From positions 9,725,951 through 9,789,950 of the forward strand of contig NC_059076.1 in NCBI RefSeq assembly GCF_020497125.1: DNA of 64,000 nt. Reading direction: 5' to 3'. Position numbers and translations under genes: made by a program. Below the pieces are notes generated by a model. The model worked only from the letters and a program-made list of their open reading frames with translations, searched no databases and was not told the DNA's origin. Positions 32,395-43,626 of the stretch are shown here, piece after piece. The DNA comes from Mauremys mutica. Taxonomy: Eukaryota; Chordata; Testudines; Geoemydidae. The number at the start of each line of letters is the position of its first letter. Within the stretch, counting starts at the first letter, position 1.

Positions 32395-32982
32395 CGGGGT
32401 CTCAAACTCAATTGACCTTAGGGCCAGTGCCAGTCCTCAATAGTGTCCTCAATTGCCCCAGCGGGGCAATAGTGTCACTGAAGATGGTGTTCAGAAAAGA
32501 AAATATTTATATTGTATTTTTATTTAGAATTTCTTAGAAATAATAAAACTATTGTACAACTTTATACAATTCTTCGCCTACCAGAGAGTTTTTAGTGTTT
32601 GCCAGCCACCTGGCAACACTTCAGTTCTGTCAGTTTCTTGATGTTTGGCCTCAGTGACTGAGCAGTTGAAACCTTCAGGATTGCAGCAAGGTGTGCATCA
32701 GGTAGCTGTGTTCAGTATTTTGACTTGTTTATATTCATTGTGGAAAAAAGTGTCACTGCCTCCATGGCTGACTCTGCCCGGTAACTAGTGATGCTGCCTC
32801 TAGGGCTGACTCTGCCCAGATGGTATCTCTGTCCCTTTCCCCCAGCTAATGGGAGCTGCAGGGGGTGGCGCCTGCAGCAAACATTGCTTGCAGCATGGCT
32901 GCCTGCATCTCTCCTCCATGGGGTGCAGTGAGGAGGTTCTCAGGCCGCAGATGGCCCATGGGCTGGGACTTTGAGACCCATG
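32395..32982. mobile_element. hAT-type non-autonomous element (588 bp)
   Basis: Ends CGGGGTCTCAAACT and, as reverse complement of the right end, CATGGGTCTCAAAGTC. Flanks gtctagat (32387-32394) and gtccagat (32983-32990) match at seven of eight positions. The interior shows cctggcaacacttcagttctg but no transposase frame. Confidence 0.83.
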
Positions 32983-32999
32983 GTCCAGATCCTCTAAGA

Positions 33000-33492
33000 C
33001 AATGGTTCTGAAACTTTTGCAAGCCAAGAACCCCCATTTTGATTTTAACATTTTCAGGGACCCCCCCAACTCCTGCCACTCAGCCCGAGGCCCCAGCTCC
33101 ACTCCACCTCTTCCCACCCCCCGCCTACTCCATCCCCCCTCCCTCCGTCACTCACTCTCGCCCCCCCCACTCACTTTCATCAGGCTGGGGCAGGGGGTTG
33201 GGGTGTTGGAGGAGGTGCAGGGGGCAGGCCCTGGAAGGGAGTTTGAGTGTGGGGTGCAGGCTCTGGGCTGGGGCCGGAGACCCTCTGCACTCCCCCCCCC
33301 CCAGGCCACAGGCCACAGGGGTGTGCTGGCTGCTTCTGGGAGCGTCGTGGAGCCAGGACAGACAGGGAGTCTACCTTAGCCCTGCCAGACTTTTGCACCT
33401 AAAATCTCCGGGTTTGGCTTCAGTAGCCTCTAGGAGACAGAGGAAGGGGGAGGAGTCCATGGACCCCCTGGAGTACCCTTTGAGAAATGCTG
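33000..33492. mobile_element. hAT-type non-autonomous element (493 bp), GC-rich core
   Basis: Ends CAATGGTTCTGAAACTTT and, reversed, CAGCATTTCTCAAAGGG, with a perfect 8-bp duplication ctctaaga (32992-32999 and 33493-33500). The core is C-rich with poly-C near 33295. Open frames such as 33039-33518 arise from this composition. Confidence 0.88.
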
Positions 33493-33764
33493 CTCTAAGA
33501 TATTGTCAGTGGAGTTAGGCATTTATATACCTTTGAGGATCTGGACCTTAGAACCTAATTGTAACCTCCCTCTCTCATTTTTGAGAGTCTTCACCTGTGT
33601 TGCCATTTCAGGTGCTATACAGAGGTGCATCATAGAAACACCCACATCATATCTCTGGGATTTTGTCTTAATACATTTGGAAAGTCCTCCCAATGCACGG
33701 TATAGTATACAATTTTCAGCAGACAAAATCTCTGCCAATCCTGGAAGAAGCAGGTCATGTTTGG

Positions 33765-34899
33765 TGTGACGCTTCCCCCCATATTCTTCATAGAAATATG
33801 GTTATGGTATGAATATGGTATGACTAAGATATACTTTATGCAAAATGGCTCATGTAAGATATCATTGGAAAGGTTACGATTAAGTGAATGTGATTATCCA
33901 ATCTGTATGACTGTATCATTTCTGTCTCTGAAGCTAGGAATGTTGACTATGTATCTGTATTTCAAATGTGCTAGCCAATGGACTGTGAAAGAGCTTAGTC
34001 TTCCTGTGGATGCTCCAAACAGCCCGCGAGTAATCGCTGCTACGACCCTGCAGAGACATGTGACTAAGCCACCTGGTACTGGACCCCACCTTGGAATGCC
34101 AGTGTTTTTCCACTGGAAGACAAAGGGTTCCCACCATACACAAAAGCTATAAGGCAGGGGAGTGACATCATTGTGGTTTCTCTTCTGCCTCCCCACCCAA
34201 AGAGACACTGGGAGACACCTGGAAACAAGAACTGAACTGGGGGGAGAAGAGTTGAGCCCAGGCTGGAAGGGTGACTAGCCTGTGAGTAATAATACCTGAT
34301 GTTTCCAGCTGCAGGCCAGTGCAGCTGGCTTTCAAGAATCTTTGCAATCTGCCTGAAACAACATTTAGGATGAGAAATTACTATTTGTAGCCAATTTCTT
34401 TAGTTTATTAAGTTTAGTCTGCGTGTTTTGTTTATTTGCTCAGTAATTTGCTTTGTTCTCTATGCTATCTCTTATAAGCACTTAAAACCTGCCTTTTATA
34501 GTTAATAAAAAGTGGTTTGTTTATTATTAAACACATTCTGTGCAATTACTAACTGGGGAGGAAGAAGGTGTGCATATCTCTCTTCACCTTGAGAGAGAGG
34601 GCACATTTTTATGAGCTTGCGCTGTGCAAATCTTTCTATACAGCACAAGACAGTATTATTTTGGGTTTATCCCCCAGCAGAGGTGTGCACGTGAGGGCTG
34701 GCTGAGTCCTCTCACACAGAGCTGACTTCAGTCTGTGTCTGCAGCTGGGTGTGGCCCTACCTGCGTGTGTGCTGCAAGAGGCCAGAGAGCCTAATTCAGC
34801 AAAACAGGAAGAGGGAATCCAGGCCTGTGGAGCAGGAGGGGGTCAGTGAAACCCCAGTACATCAGGTGGCATCCCAGAACGGGGGTCCAACCCATTACA
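33765..34899 (+). mobile_element. Solo LTR with perfect 5-bp duplication
   Basis: Starts TGTGACGC, ends CCATTACA, flanked by tttgg (33760-33764 and 34900-34904). AATAAA is at 34504-34509. Its 5' region (ggttacgattaagtgaatg, tgtatgactgtatcat, aggaatgttgactatg) aligns with the LTRs at 2857 and 5092. The downstream tttggtatc looks like a primer-binding site but is the duplicated target, so no internal region follows. Confidence 0.88.
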
Positions 34900-34904
34900 T
34901 TTGG

Positions 34905-35599
34905 TATCATAATTCTGCAATTTCTTGGGCAATAAATTAATGATCAGTGACTTCAAATCCCAGAACATTATGTTAGAAACAGATATTTTGGTCCCCATTC
35001 CCTTTGTCACGCACCAAGGTAAATGAGGAAATACCATGTACATGGGGCTCCTCTCACAACACTAGCACCTCCTGCTGGTCGTCTTGGGGATTCACGCTGC
35101 AGGTCGGTATGCCCACTCCCAGTAGTGTCTCGCTCGCCATCGCTTCTGCTCCCAGACCCACCTCACTTCAAGGACCATGGCATTCTCTTCACCACACAGC
35201 CCTCCTTCTGTGTCGTGATCTGTGTTCGGAGCACACATGTAGTCAGTGGATGCAGGAGTCTACTCCTTCAGAATCATTCCAGGATGTTTTTAATAGTTGT
35301 GGGTTTTTTTGTTTATTGCTAAAACTTGCATCATATGATAGAGGTGGAACTCCCCGCCCACTCCCGACTTCGCTATTGAGAGAGAAGAGTGAAAAGGAAT
35401 ATTTTGCAAGTCCAACTGACAAACAGTTTTGCCAGACTCCTCTTATTTTGGATGTCTTGACACCAACTTAACATTTAGAACTCGAATGAGGTGAATTTTT
35501 TTGTGCATTTTTTTTGCCAGCAAATGCAGAGTCAGCAACACAGAAACATTTAAAGAGTTTGTCTTGATTTCACCAAGTTGTCTCAGTTGAAAAATTAAA
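34905..35599. other. Unannotated non-coding stretch
   Basis: The 155-residue frame at 35004-35471 and its overlapping partner have no recognisable domain. Confidence 0.35.
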
Positions 35600-35850
35600 A
35601 AAAAATCATGTTCATAGTATCAAAATGAAACATTTTGATTTGAAACAACTTTTGGTTTCAAATTTTTTTTTTTAAAAAAGGTAAACCAAAAATATTTTTA
35701 AATGGTCAAAATGAAAATGAAACATATTGTTCTGACAACATCAAAACATTTTGTTTGACCTGAAACATTTTTTTTCAATATTTTTATTTGCCAATTGTTA
35801 AAAAATGTTTTTGGTTTGATCCAAAGTGATTTTAATTATTGCCAGTGAAC
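35600..35850. repeat. Family R 'gaaac/gtttc' repeat
   Basis: tcaaaatgaaacattttgat, gaaacaacttttggtttc, caaaacattttgtttgacc; alternating inverse motifs give several small hairpins. Confidence 0.55.
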
Positions 35851-36721
35851 TGGAAAATAAAATTGTCAGTCACGTAGCTCTAATTGCGACATTATAAGCA
35901 ATATTGTCATTCTACCATTTTCATCCCTTTCACTGCCCATGTGAATTCACAGCATGAAGGGACAAAAAAGAAGAGGCTCTACTGTGCATGTTAGACTAGT
36001 GAGGAAAGCATTTTCTTCACTAGTCTTTCTCTGATAGTGTCTATCAGGGAGAGAAAAAGATACTCAATTATATCCCAAGGCAATGGACTTTCAGCTCAGC
36101 TTGATTTTTCAATTCTATGAACAGTAGGAGGCTCAAGAGGAAACAATGAGGTGAAATCAGCAAACAGAGTCAACTTTTGATTCCTATGCCATTTAAATCC
36201 AAATTATAGTAATTTACAGAATCCAGACTAGCTAGATTTTCATTGTTTTCCAATTTCGGTTTCACAAGCATAATCCATGAAAAGGCCCCATTTCAATTTG
36301 AACTTGATCAATGCAGATGACCTTTGCTGCCTGCTTCTCTACTAATTGGACTCCAAGCAGCTGTTCACATTAAGAACAATCGAAGTACCGTAAACAACGC
36401 TGGAACTGGAGGGAGCAGAAACACTGAAACAGAAAATTAGTTCACCCAAATTAATTGTATTCAGGTGTCCATGTGCCTCAACAGCTGTAGTAAGTGGTTC
36501 AAATCCTACTTCTGATGCTATGTTGAAAGTTCCATGTAAACAGGTGCACCTGTGGTCATTGGTAGTGCCCAACACAATGTGTTTTTATTATTCCTACAAA
36601 ACCCAGGAACTTGAGCACCATCTACTGGCACCTTACTAGCGAACTATTTACATCTATACAGACATCTCCTATTTACACACTCTTGTAGCAACCTGAAATG
36701 CCCATTAAAGTTCAAAGGGAT
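35851..36721. other. AT-rich unannotated stretch
   Basis: Includes a short inverted pair acttagt-like near 36000 (agactagtgagga / tcactagtctttc). No element edges or exons are supported. Confidence 0.4.
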
Positions 36722-36795
36722 GGATCCTCAGCTGATGTAACTTAACATAGCTCCATTGAGCTACTGCAGTTTACATCGGCCTAGGATTTGACCCC
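36722..36795. repeat. Near-palindromic ~80-bp repeat (family P), copy 3
   Basis: ggatcctcagctgatgtaac, centre tagctccattgagctac, right arm gtttacatcggcctaggat. Confidence 0.55.
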
Positions 36796-38454
36796 CAAAA
36801 GGTACATGCTTCAAAATAGTGTTGATTTGTACTTCAGAGCCAGTACAAGCTACAGGAAAAAAATCCTTAATGATGATGGATTTTTCAGTAATGCTTTTCC
36901 TAATTGTTGAAAGCAAGGCACCTGCAGACTGACAAATAGAACACAGCATATCAGGAATAACCTGATAAAAAGACGATAGTCATTTGGCCATTGGTGAAAA
37001 GCTGGGGATTGGTTTACGGATCATACATCTGTTGGATCTTAGCATTCTGTCATTACCTCAAGAGACCTAAGGCTGAGTCTAGTAAAGAATCTATGTGACA
37101 CAAAGCAAGTCTACTTGGTGGGATTATGGGGATAAAAGGCAGCTACAATAAAAATAGAGGGTGGGGGTGGAGAACTGCCACTCCAATTAGGACTCACCAT
37201 GCAAGTGGCAGGCATCTGATATTGGGATCTCATAATAAAGAGAATGGGTGCGTGAAAAAATGTCTTACACTTCTGTGACTAGCTGTTTCCCTCCACTGAT
37301 AAAGCTGTCAAGTGTTCTTGGCATGATTTATTGCTCCTCATGCTTAGCCGCTTGCCCGCCATTCCATGTATTTGCACCTGGTGGCAGCATTATTGCCAAA
37401 AGATTCATCTTCTTTGTTAGGCACCTGCACATCTCTGGACGTAAGACAAAGGACATTATGCACATTAGAGGATTTATACAGTGCATCTATCTTCATTCAG
37501 CGCTTGTCTTTATGTACAACAATTCCCAGGCACTTAAACTTACTCATCAGTAGAATGACTCAGATTTCTTCAGAGATGCCCACACTTGGTACATACTATA
37601 ACTTACAGTGTGCAACCTGGAGAACCCAAAAACTGTTTGGTTCTCCTGGAAGTGCTCATGAAAGCTCCAAAGATGAGGCCCCTAAGGCACTCCAGGAGGC
37701 GTCTGCACTATCCAAGCCATTCTAGGGTCTGAGAACTTACTAAGGCATTCCCAGCATGGGCCCACTTACCCCGGACCTCGAGACAATGATTTGGTTCTGG
37801 ATGCTTGTGGTACCAAGAGGTAGCTGAGCCACTGTCTCCGCTGTAGGTGCTTCGTGTAGGCCCTGGCACCAGTGGAGGAGTATGACGCTACCTTAGGAGA
37901 GTAAGGGTGGCACCACAAAGCTTCAGGTTTGGTTAGGTCCTACTGGAATGCCTCTGCTCTCTTAGGGCCCGATTATGGCCTGGCTTGCAGGCTCATGCAA
38001 GTTGGAAAAGGAGGCATAAGCTGCCCCCTCTTGGCTGGCTACCCGTACTGCTACTCAGGGTGGGAAGGGTACAGGCTGTGAAGAACTGCTATGTCACCCC
38101 CAGGTGGGTGAGAAGGGGCATCACAGCTATGCTGGCACATGGGCAGATGTATGGTGTGTCAGGTGTAGGCCCAGCGCATCTTATTCCTCTTTGTAGCACC
38201 AGGGAACCTGAGCTAATTGGGTGTGAGCTCACCACTGAGAGGAACAGGTTCTCAACAAGGCCCTTTGCACCATCAGGAAATGTCACTGTTCTGATATGGA
38301 ACTTCATCCGTCAGATCATTCATCAGTCCGTGGCTTGGGGCTGAGCCATCTGCTAACAGTTCAGAGGTCAGAACACAGACACTTCGACAAAACTCTGCTC
38401 AGGCAATATGGCTGGGAATCATGGGGGAAAAGCCCTCCACTGGAGATTTCCAGC
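36796..38454. other. Unannotated non-coding stretch
   Basis: Frames at 37248-37553, 37366-37725 and 37985-38344 overlap each other or lack motifs. No element boundary is recognised. Confidence 0.35.
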
Positions 38455-38582
38455 TAGGGTGATCAGATAGCAAATGTGAAAAATTGGGATGCGGGGTGGT
38501 GGGAGGTAATAGGAGCCTATATAAGAAAAAAGACCCCAAAATTGGGATTGTCCCTATAGAATCAGGACATCTGGTCACCCTC
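38455..38582. mobile_element. 128-bp hAT-type MITE
   Basis: TAGGGTGATCAGAT at one end and ATCTGGTCACCCTC at the other. Flanks tttccagc (38447-38454) and tttctagt (38583-38590) agree at six of eight. A second copy of the family, in the opposite orientation, is at 63709-63834. Confidence 0.8.
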
Positions 38583-38591
38583 TTTCTAGTT

Positions 38592-38739
38592 ATCATAGAG
38601 TTGGAAGGGACCTCAGGAGATCATCTAGTTCAACCCCCTGCTCAAAGTAGGACCAATTCCAAAATTGCCCCCTCAAGGATTGAACTCACAACCTTGGGTT
38701 TAACAGGCCAATGCTCAAACCACTGAGCTATCCCTCCCC
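38592..38739 (-). mobile_element. tRNA-derived SINE (Cry-type)
   Basis: On the minus strand: gggagggatagctcagtgg, gagcattggcctgttaaacc and gttgtgagttcaatccttg, then a short linker and the CR1-like tail. It abuts the right flank of the MITE at 38455. Confidence 0.88.
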
Positions 38740-39374
38740 ATCTATATCTAAGCTATTGATTAGCTCAGAAGCTGAAAACACCTTCTCTCTTGCATAATTA
38801 TTTCCTGTCCAAACTAAAGCCAAAACTTGGAGAGGTCTGCAAAGAATAAGTGGGAAAAAAATAAATAAACTTGTTGAAAAAAAGGTTTAAGCTGATTTCA
38901 AGTTTGGAGCAAACTTCTGGCCAATTCATTTCCAATCAAAACCCAGTTTGCATCCTGTCTATATAGAGACACAATTTTCTTTATAAAGGACTAAACTGTT
39001 ATGGTCCTTACTAAAGCTGGGTAGTATGCTACTCTGTGAGTATTTCATTGGTTTCACTAGGACTATGCATGGCATAAGATACCACTGGATGTAAGGGGAT
39101 CAGAATATGACCCTATTTTTTCCATGAAAACAATATAAAAATCAGACAGAAGCTGGTTGAAAGTTGGCAAAAAGTTTTTGGTAAAGAAAAATATGGAGAC
39201 ATCAACTTGGAGTGCATTTCCTCCTCACCCCACATTTTGTCACTGATAGAGAAAATATTTTCTCTATCAAACTTTATTATCCATAATACAGTAACAGTTA
39301 GAAGCTCCACTGCACATACATGTAGCAAGAGACGTACACATAGTAAGTGCCCCAAAGATTTCACAGACAAAACA
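38740..39374. other. Unannotated non-coding stretch
   Basis: AT-rich with short motif-free frames. Confidence 0.4.
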
Positions 39375-39515
39375 GGTGAGATGGACAAAAGAAAAGAAAC
39401 AGCATCAGTGAGACAAGTCACTTATGCAAGGTCACACAGCATGTCAAGCCAGCACCAGGAATAGACCCTTACTCTGAGTCCAAGGCCTTTTCTGCTATAC
39501 CATACTGCCTCTCAG
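39375..39515 (-). mobile_element. MIR-like SINE
   Basis: acaagtcacttatgcaaggtc, cacacagcatgtcaagcc and ttactctgagtccaaggcc (short pieces) give the MIR core and head in reverse. Confidence 0.65.
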
Positions 39516-39867
39516 AGCTGTGCTTGTCCATTCTTTCAACAATTCCAGATTAACTGGAGGTGTGTGAGATTTCTTGTTTCTCAGCCTTAGACATTCTGCC
39601 ATTAATGGTATACTATGCATATGTCTGTACCTATATCTTGCAATTTGAAGGAAGATTTAATTCATCTACTCATTCCAGCAAGCAGATTTTACAAGAGAGG
39701 CAGATCTCTGTGTTAGAACTGTAGAAATGCCTTTCTACATATTACCCCAGTGCAATGTGGCAAGAAAATAGAAGGTGAGGCAGATTAGCTACTGCCTGGT
39801 GACATCTCCAGCATTTACTATGATTAGTCAAACCTGCTTTATGTAGACACTCTTCTAGCCAGCAAGG

Positions 39868-39955
39868 CTCAGATACTTAAAAGTATTTAGGTGCCTAACT
39901 CCCTTTGAAATCAATGGGAGTTTGGAGCCTGATTACGGCTGAGGATTTGGCCTGT
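39868..39955. repeat. Family Q fragment
   Basis: aagtatttaggtgcctaact, then aaatcaatgggagtttgg and ctgaggatttggcc. Confidence 0.5.
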
Positions 39956-40020
39956 TTGTCTATTTTTTTGTTTAAATTGAACCACGGCCCAAATAGCAAT
40001 CTCTGAATTATAATGGGTGA

Positions 40021-40103
40021 GATCCTCAACTCTTGTAAATCAATGTAGTGTTCCTGACTTCAACAGAGCTACCCCAATTTGAAGAAACTGAGGGTCTAAC
40101 CCC
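40021..40103. repeat. Near-palindromic ~80-bp repeat (family P), copy 4
   Basis: gatcctcaactcttgtaaatc, centre gacttcaacagagc, and a degraded right arm ending ctgagggtctaacccc. Confidence 0.5.
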
Positions 40104-41016
40104 ACACATTTTATCCACCTTCATTAGTGTTATTTTCCTCCCACTCTGATTCCGAGAGCCTTACTGACACAGAATAGTATAATACACCACAAATAGACCT
40201 ATTAACATGCTATGCATAATAAATAAGGGTATCAGAATCTCTGCCTTTGATTTCTGTCTTCTAACCAGCTTTGATTTCAGATTACCCTGCAAAAAGGGTA
40301 TCTTTAATTCCTATAATGTTTATCTTCACAACAGAAATAAGGAAGCAGATAGAACCAAAGACACTATAAAGGTGTTTTCAGGTCAATGCTCCATCTGATT
40401 AGTGTGGAACTGAATTTATGGAGATGCAATTTGTGAGTAACTTTGATACAAGGCAGACCAAAGTCTTTTGGTTTTTAGTCAAGAGGATCAAAGGACACAT
40501 TTAATGGAGCACAGATCTGAAGCCCCACACTGTGTTTATTCCCTTTGTATGCTTGACAATACACCTTTAAACTGCAGGAGTGTCTCCCTAATTTGCACTA
40601 ACAAGATTCACAGAAAGCACAAGAGCAGCCCGATAATAGAAGAGTAAAGACACTGTATCACAAAATGTACTTATTCATTCAGAAAAAAAAATGATCTGTT
40701 TCTCCTCTGATTTGCACTGTTTTTAAAACCAGCTCCTCAGCTGGACTAAATCTGCATTGCCTTCTATTGGCTTTTCTGGAGTTATTCCTGATACACACAG
40801 GTGCAAATGAGAAAAGAACCAGGTTAAGGGCATTTTATTAAGAAGAGGCCTCACTACAGAACAATCTCTGCCATACATTTTTTTTCCTGATAAATACAAA
40901 AGGGAGCCAAGTATACTCTGAAATATAAACTAGGTAGATAAGTGAGATTTTACTCTATTTAGTGGAATGATCGTACAGTTCAAGATGCATCATTGTTCTT
41001 CATTCATGCAAAATAA
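40104..41016. other. Unannotated non-coding stretch
   Basis: No element boundary or exon supported; the short frame at 40207-40398 has no motif. Confidence 0.4.
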
Positions 41017-41838
41017 TTATTAGGCAAGCAAAATTTCCTGCCATATCCTCAGGAGACCTTATAGAACTAAGATTAAGTATCTTTGGGGTCCATTTTATTA
41101 AAAGACTGGTTTATGTATTATGGTGGACCAGGATTATATGTAACTATTCTTCAGCAGGGAGCTGTGACACATATAAGGCCGGGGTGATCAAAGGACTATA
41201 TGAACAATGTGCCATACAAGGATGGAATTTTTGGGACAATACTTGTGAAGGGGATTTCCTGCACATTGTCCTGCTCTGGTTACCCAAAATCTAGCCCTTT
41301 GCAGCTAGACCCAGAGGAGGGGGCCTTTGTCTGCTGATCACCTGTTACATAAGGCAAAAATCAAAAGCCAAAGCTGTATCAAAGACATATGGAATTATTC
41401 ATGGCTGTTCTCATACTGAATATGAGGCAGTTTTCAACTTGTAACCAGAGAGAAGACCCAGTTTCCGGTTTTGAAAGACTGACACCTACCAGAGCCTAAG
41501 GCTCTGAGGTGGGATGACCTCTGGTAAGCATTTTAGAATTTGTGTATTTTTTTAAATTATTTTTAATATGATTTCTCTGTAATGCTTTCACCAAAGGATT
41601 AAACATGCTTGCTTAAAAAGAGCTGTTTTGTAACTTGAAATTGCTGGCAATTGCATGGTTCATAGCCTTAAAAGAGAAAGCAAAGCACAGATGCTGGCCT
41701 GTCTTGTTATACCAATATAATAAAAACCAGCAGAATCTTATTAAGAGGGATAAGGCAAAGATGCCACATTTATTGTAAATACCATAACAAAACAAAAAAC
41801 AATGTTTTTCTACTTGTTTCTGTTACTACTTATTCCTT

Positions 41839-41848
<10 letters not shown>

Positions 41849-41874
<26 letters not shown>
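41849..41874. repeat. (AC)13 microsatellite
   Basis: Uninterrupted dinucleotide run, flanked by acat repeats on the left and attc repeats on the right, inside the minus-strand LTR. Confidence 0.97.
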
Positions 41875-41875
<1 letters not shown>

Positions 41876-42480
41876 TTCATTCACACAATCCATTCATTCA
41901 GGTTCTGCCTATAGTTACCAGCCTAGATGTTGCTCATGCCAAGTTACTGGCCAGGTATCTTGGTCATGAGGATGGAGCCGAGCCTGTGTCAGATGCATCT
42001 GATGCTCCTGGAGGCTGGCAGCAGAACCATAGAGTCAAAGTCCTCAGTCTTTAGAGTCCAGTTTTATAGGAATTTATTCTCAGTTCATGAGAGTTGCTTC
42101 ATTTTGCTGTTGCTAAATCAATCAGCAGGTGGCTGGCTCCATGTTATTAGATGTTTTGTTTTTCCTTCCTTTGAAGTGTGGTGGGTGGATTCCAGTTTGC
42201 CCTCCGGGGGTCATCTGGTTGATCCCACTTGACACCTTCTTCAGCCGACACTGAATTCTTCAGGCTGGTGACTCCCTAACCATTCATTCACATACATTCT
42301 CTATCTTAATCACATCTATTTCACTGTCTCTTTACTTTTTGGGGTGTTACCAATTTATGTGAGACTCCCTGTCTTTTAACAAGCAAAGATAAAGTGAGAT
42401 GAAAACTTACAGAGGGTGGGGGTCTCTATCTATACACTATAACAGCTACTGTTTTGGCTTACTTAGAGTTAATTAATGTT

Positions 42481-42546
42481 TAGCAAGTTTTATACAAAGT
42501 ATTTCTTTGAGCTTAACAAGTTTTATACCAAGTATCTCTTTGAGCA
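42481..42546. repeat. 33-bp tandem duplication
   Basis: Two adjacent 33-bp units share aacaagttttata and aagtat and end in ctctttgagc or ttctttgagc. They differ at a few positions and lie in the minus-strand LTR. Confidence 0.9.
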
Positions 42547-42895
42547 GGCTTGACACAGACACAGCTAGAGGCTAAATGTTGGGAATCACAAATTTACTTC
42601 TAACATAAATCTTAAGTTATAAAGTATTAATTAACAATAAATCATTTCTCATATAAACCACGTTTAATATAAACCTTCTTTAATATCCCTACAGTCTCAC
42701 TTGCTGGCAGGGAAATGTATAGCCTGAAAAATCCTTGTCAGGAGGGAGGGAGACAGAGGTGATAGCTGAGGAGCTTGGAGTGCCCTCAAGTCCCCTCTGA
42801 ACTGTGACAGAGTGCATTATATTTTCTAATTAAAATTAAACACTTTTTAATTAAGCAAACACTTTTCATTGTGGAGTGCAAAGTCCTATGATCCA

Positions 42896-42976
42896 GATCC
42901 TCATTTGGACTAAATCGGCATAACTCCATTGAAGTCAACACAACAATGCCAGTATACACCAGTTGAGGACCTGAAC
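42896..42976. repeat. Near-palindromic ~80-bp repeat (family P), copy 5
   Basis: gatcctcatttggactaaatc, ggcataactccattgaagtc, right arm tacaccagttgaggacctg. Confidence 0.6.
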
Positions 42977-43626
42977 TCTGCTCTTTTAAGTAAAAGATGT
43001 TGAGAAATACTCCACTCTAAACTCCTGTAAGTTGCTGAGTTTAATTGGGCCTTAGCTGGCACTGACCTGGGTTCTTCCTGCCTTTTAACTATTGGCAAGT
43101 GAAAGCAGGAACTCCCAGATGGATGATCATTCTCTCCATTTGCTCCTTCCCACCATTTCTTCATCCTTCTCTTCTGTCTTTAGGGCCCTTATAAACATTT
43201 ATTGCTCCTTAAACACCAGAGAAGTTGTCGTGAAATGTGCTTTTGTATTTAAGGCTTTTACAGTCTAAAATCTCTTAACCTGAAGAGGTTTTCAGAGAAT
43301 TGGATTGGTTTGAAGTGTGCTCCATTGCAAGCATCTGTGAAGCACTGAGCTTAATCAGGTTCTGACCTGTGGTACTGACTGTGTGCCAAGATCAGACATC
43401 ACAGTGGCTGAATGGCAGTGTTTCATTTGTGTTTCCCTTTAAGGATGGTATTGGTGACTGGAAACTTACTGCTGAGGAACCTCTTGAGTTTTTGCAGACA
43501 ATGGCTGGTATGACACTGCTTGAAATTCCTTTTAGCATCCGAGGCTGTAGCTGTGAATGACCAAAGCCACACTGGAATTACAAAGAAAAGTCAGAGAATA
43601 TGGCATTCATATTCTTCAGCACTGGT
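42977..43626. other. Unannotated non-coding stretch
   Basis: The frames at 42910-43164 and 43369-43560 have no known domain. Confidence 0.4.

Larger units (their letters stand above)
41705..42693 (-). mobile_element. LTR on minus strand inserted within the LTR above
   Basis: On the plus strand it starts TGTTATACC and ends CCCTACA, flanked by gtct (41701-41704 and 42694-42697). Deleting it rejoins the host as ...ggcct-gtct-cacttgctgg, which matches the homologous LTR at 29408-30240. AATAAA on the minus strand is at 41769-41774. It carries a CA microsatellite and a 33-bp direct duplication. Confidence 0.8.
41017..42809 (+). mobile_element. LTR, plus strand, split by a second LTR
   Basis: The left part (atttcctgccatatcctc, tatctttggggtccatt) aligns with the start of the LTR at 29408-30240 read on its minus strand. 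The right part (cacttgctggcaggg, tgtcaggagggaggg, ctgaactgtgaca) aligns with that element's end. A degraded aattaaac-type poly(A) region followed by catgcttgcttaaaaagagc sits near 41600. The 5' edge is approximate, set by alignment, and no TSD was found. Confidence 0.7.

Noticed and set aside
32999..33518. Proline-rich frames of 125-159 codons.
   Set aside because: They lie in the C-rich core of the hAT element at 33000-33492.
34900..34915. tttggtatcataatt after the LTR end looked like a retroviral primer-binding site (tRNA-Leu type).
   Set aside because: tttgg also occurs immediately before the LTR (33760-33764), so it is the 5-bp target duplication. No internal domain follows.
41849..41900. 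A possible regulatory Z-DNA element at the (AC)n run.
   Set aside because: A plain microsatellite inside an LTR; nothing in the sequence supports a role.
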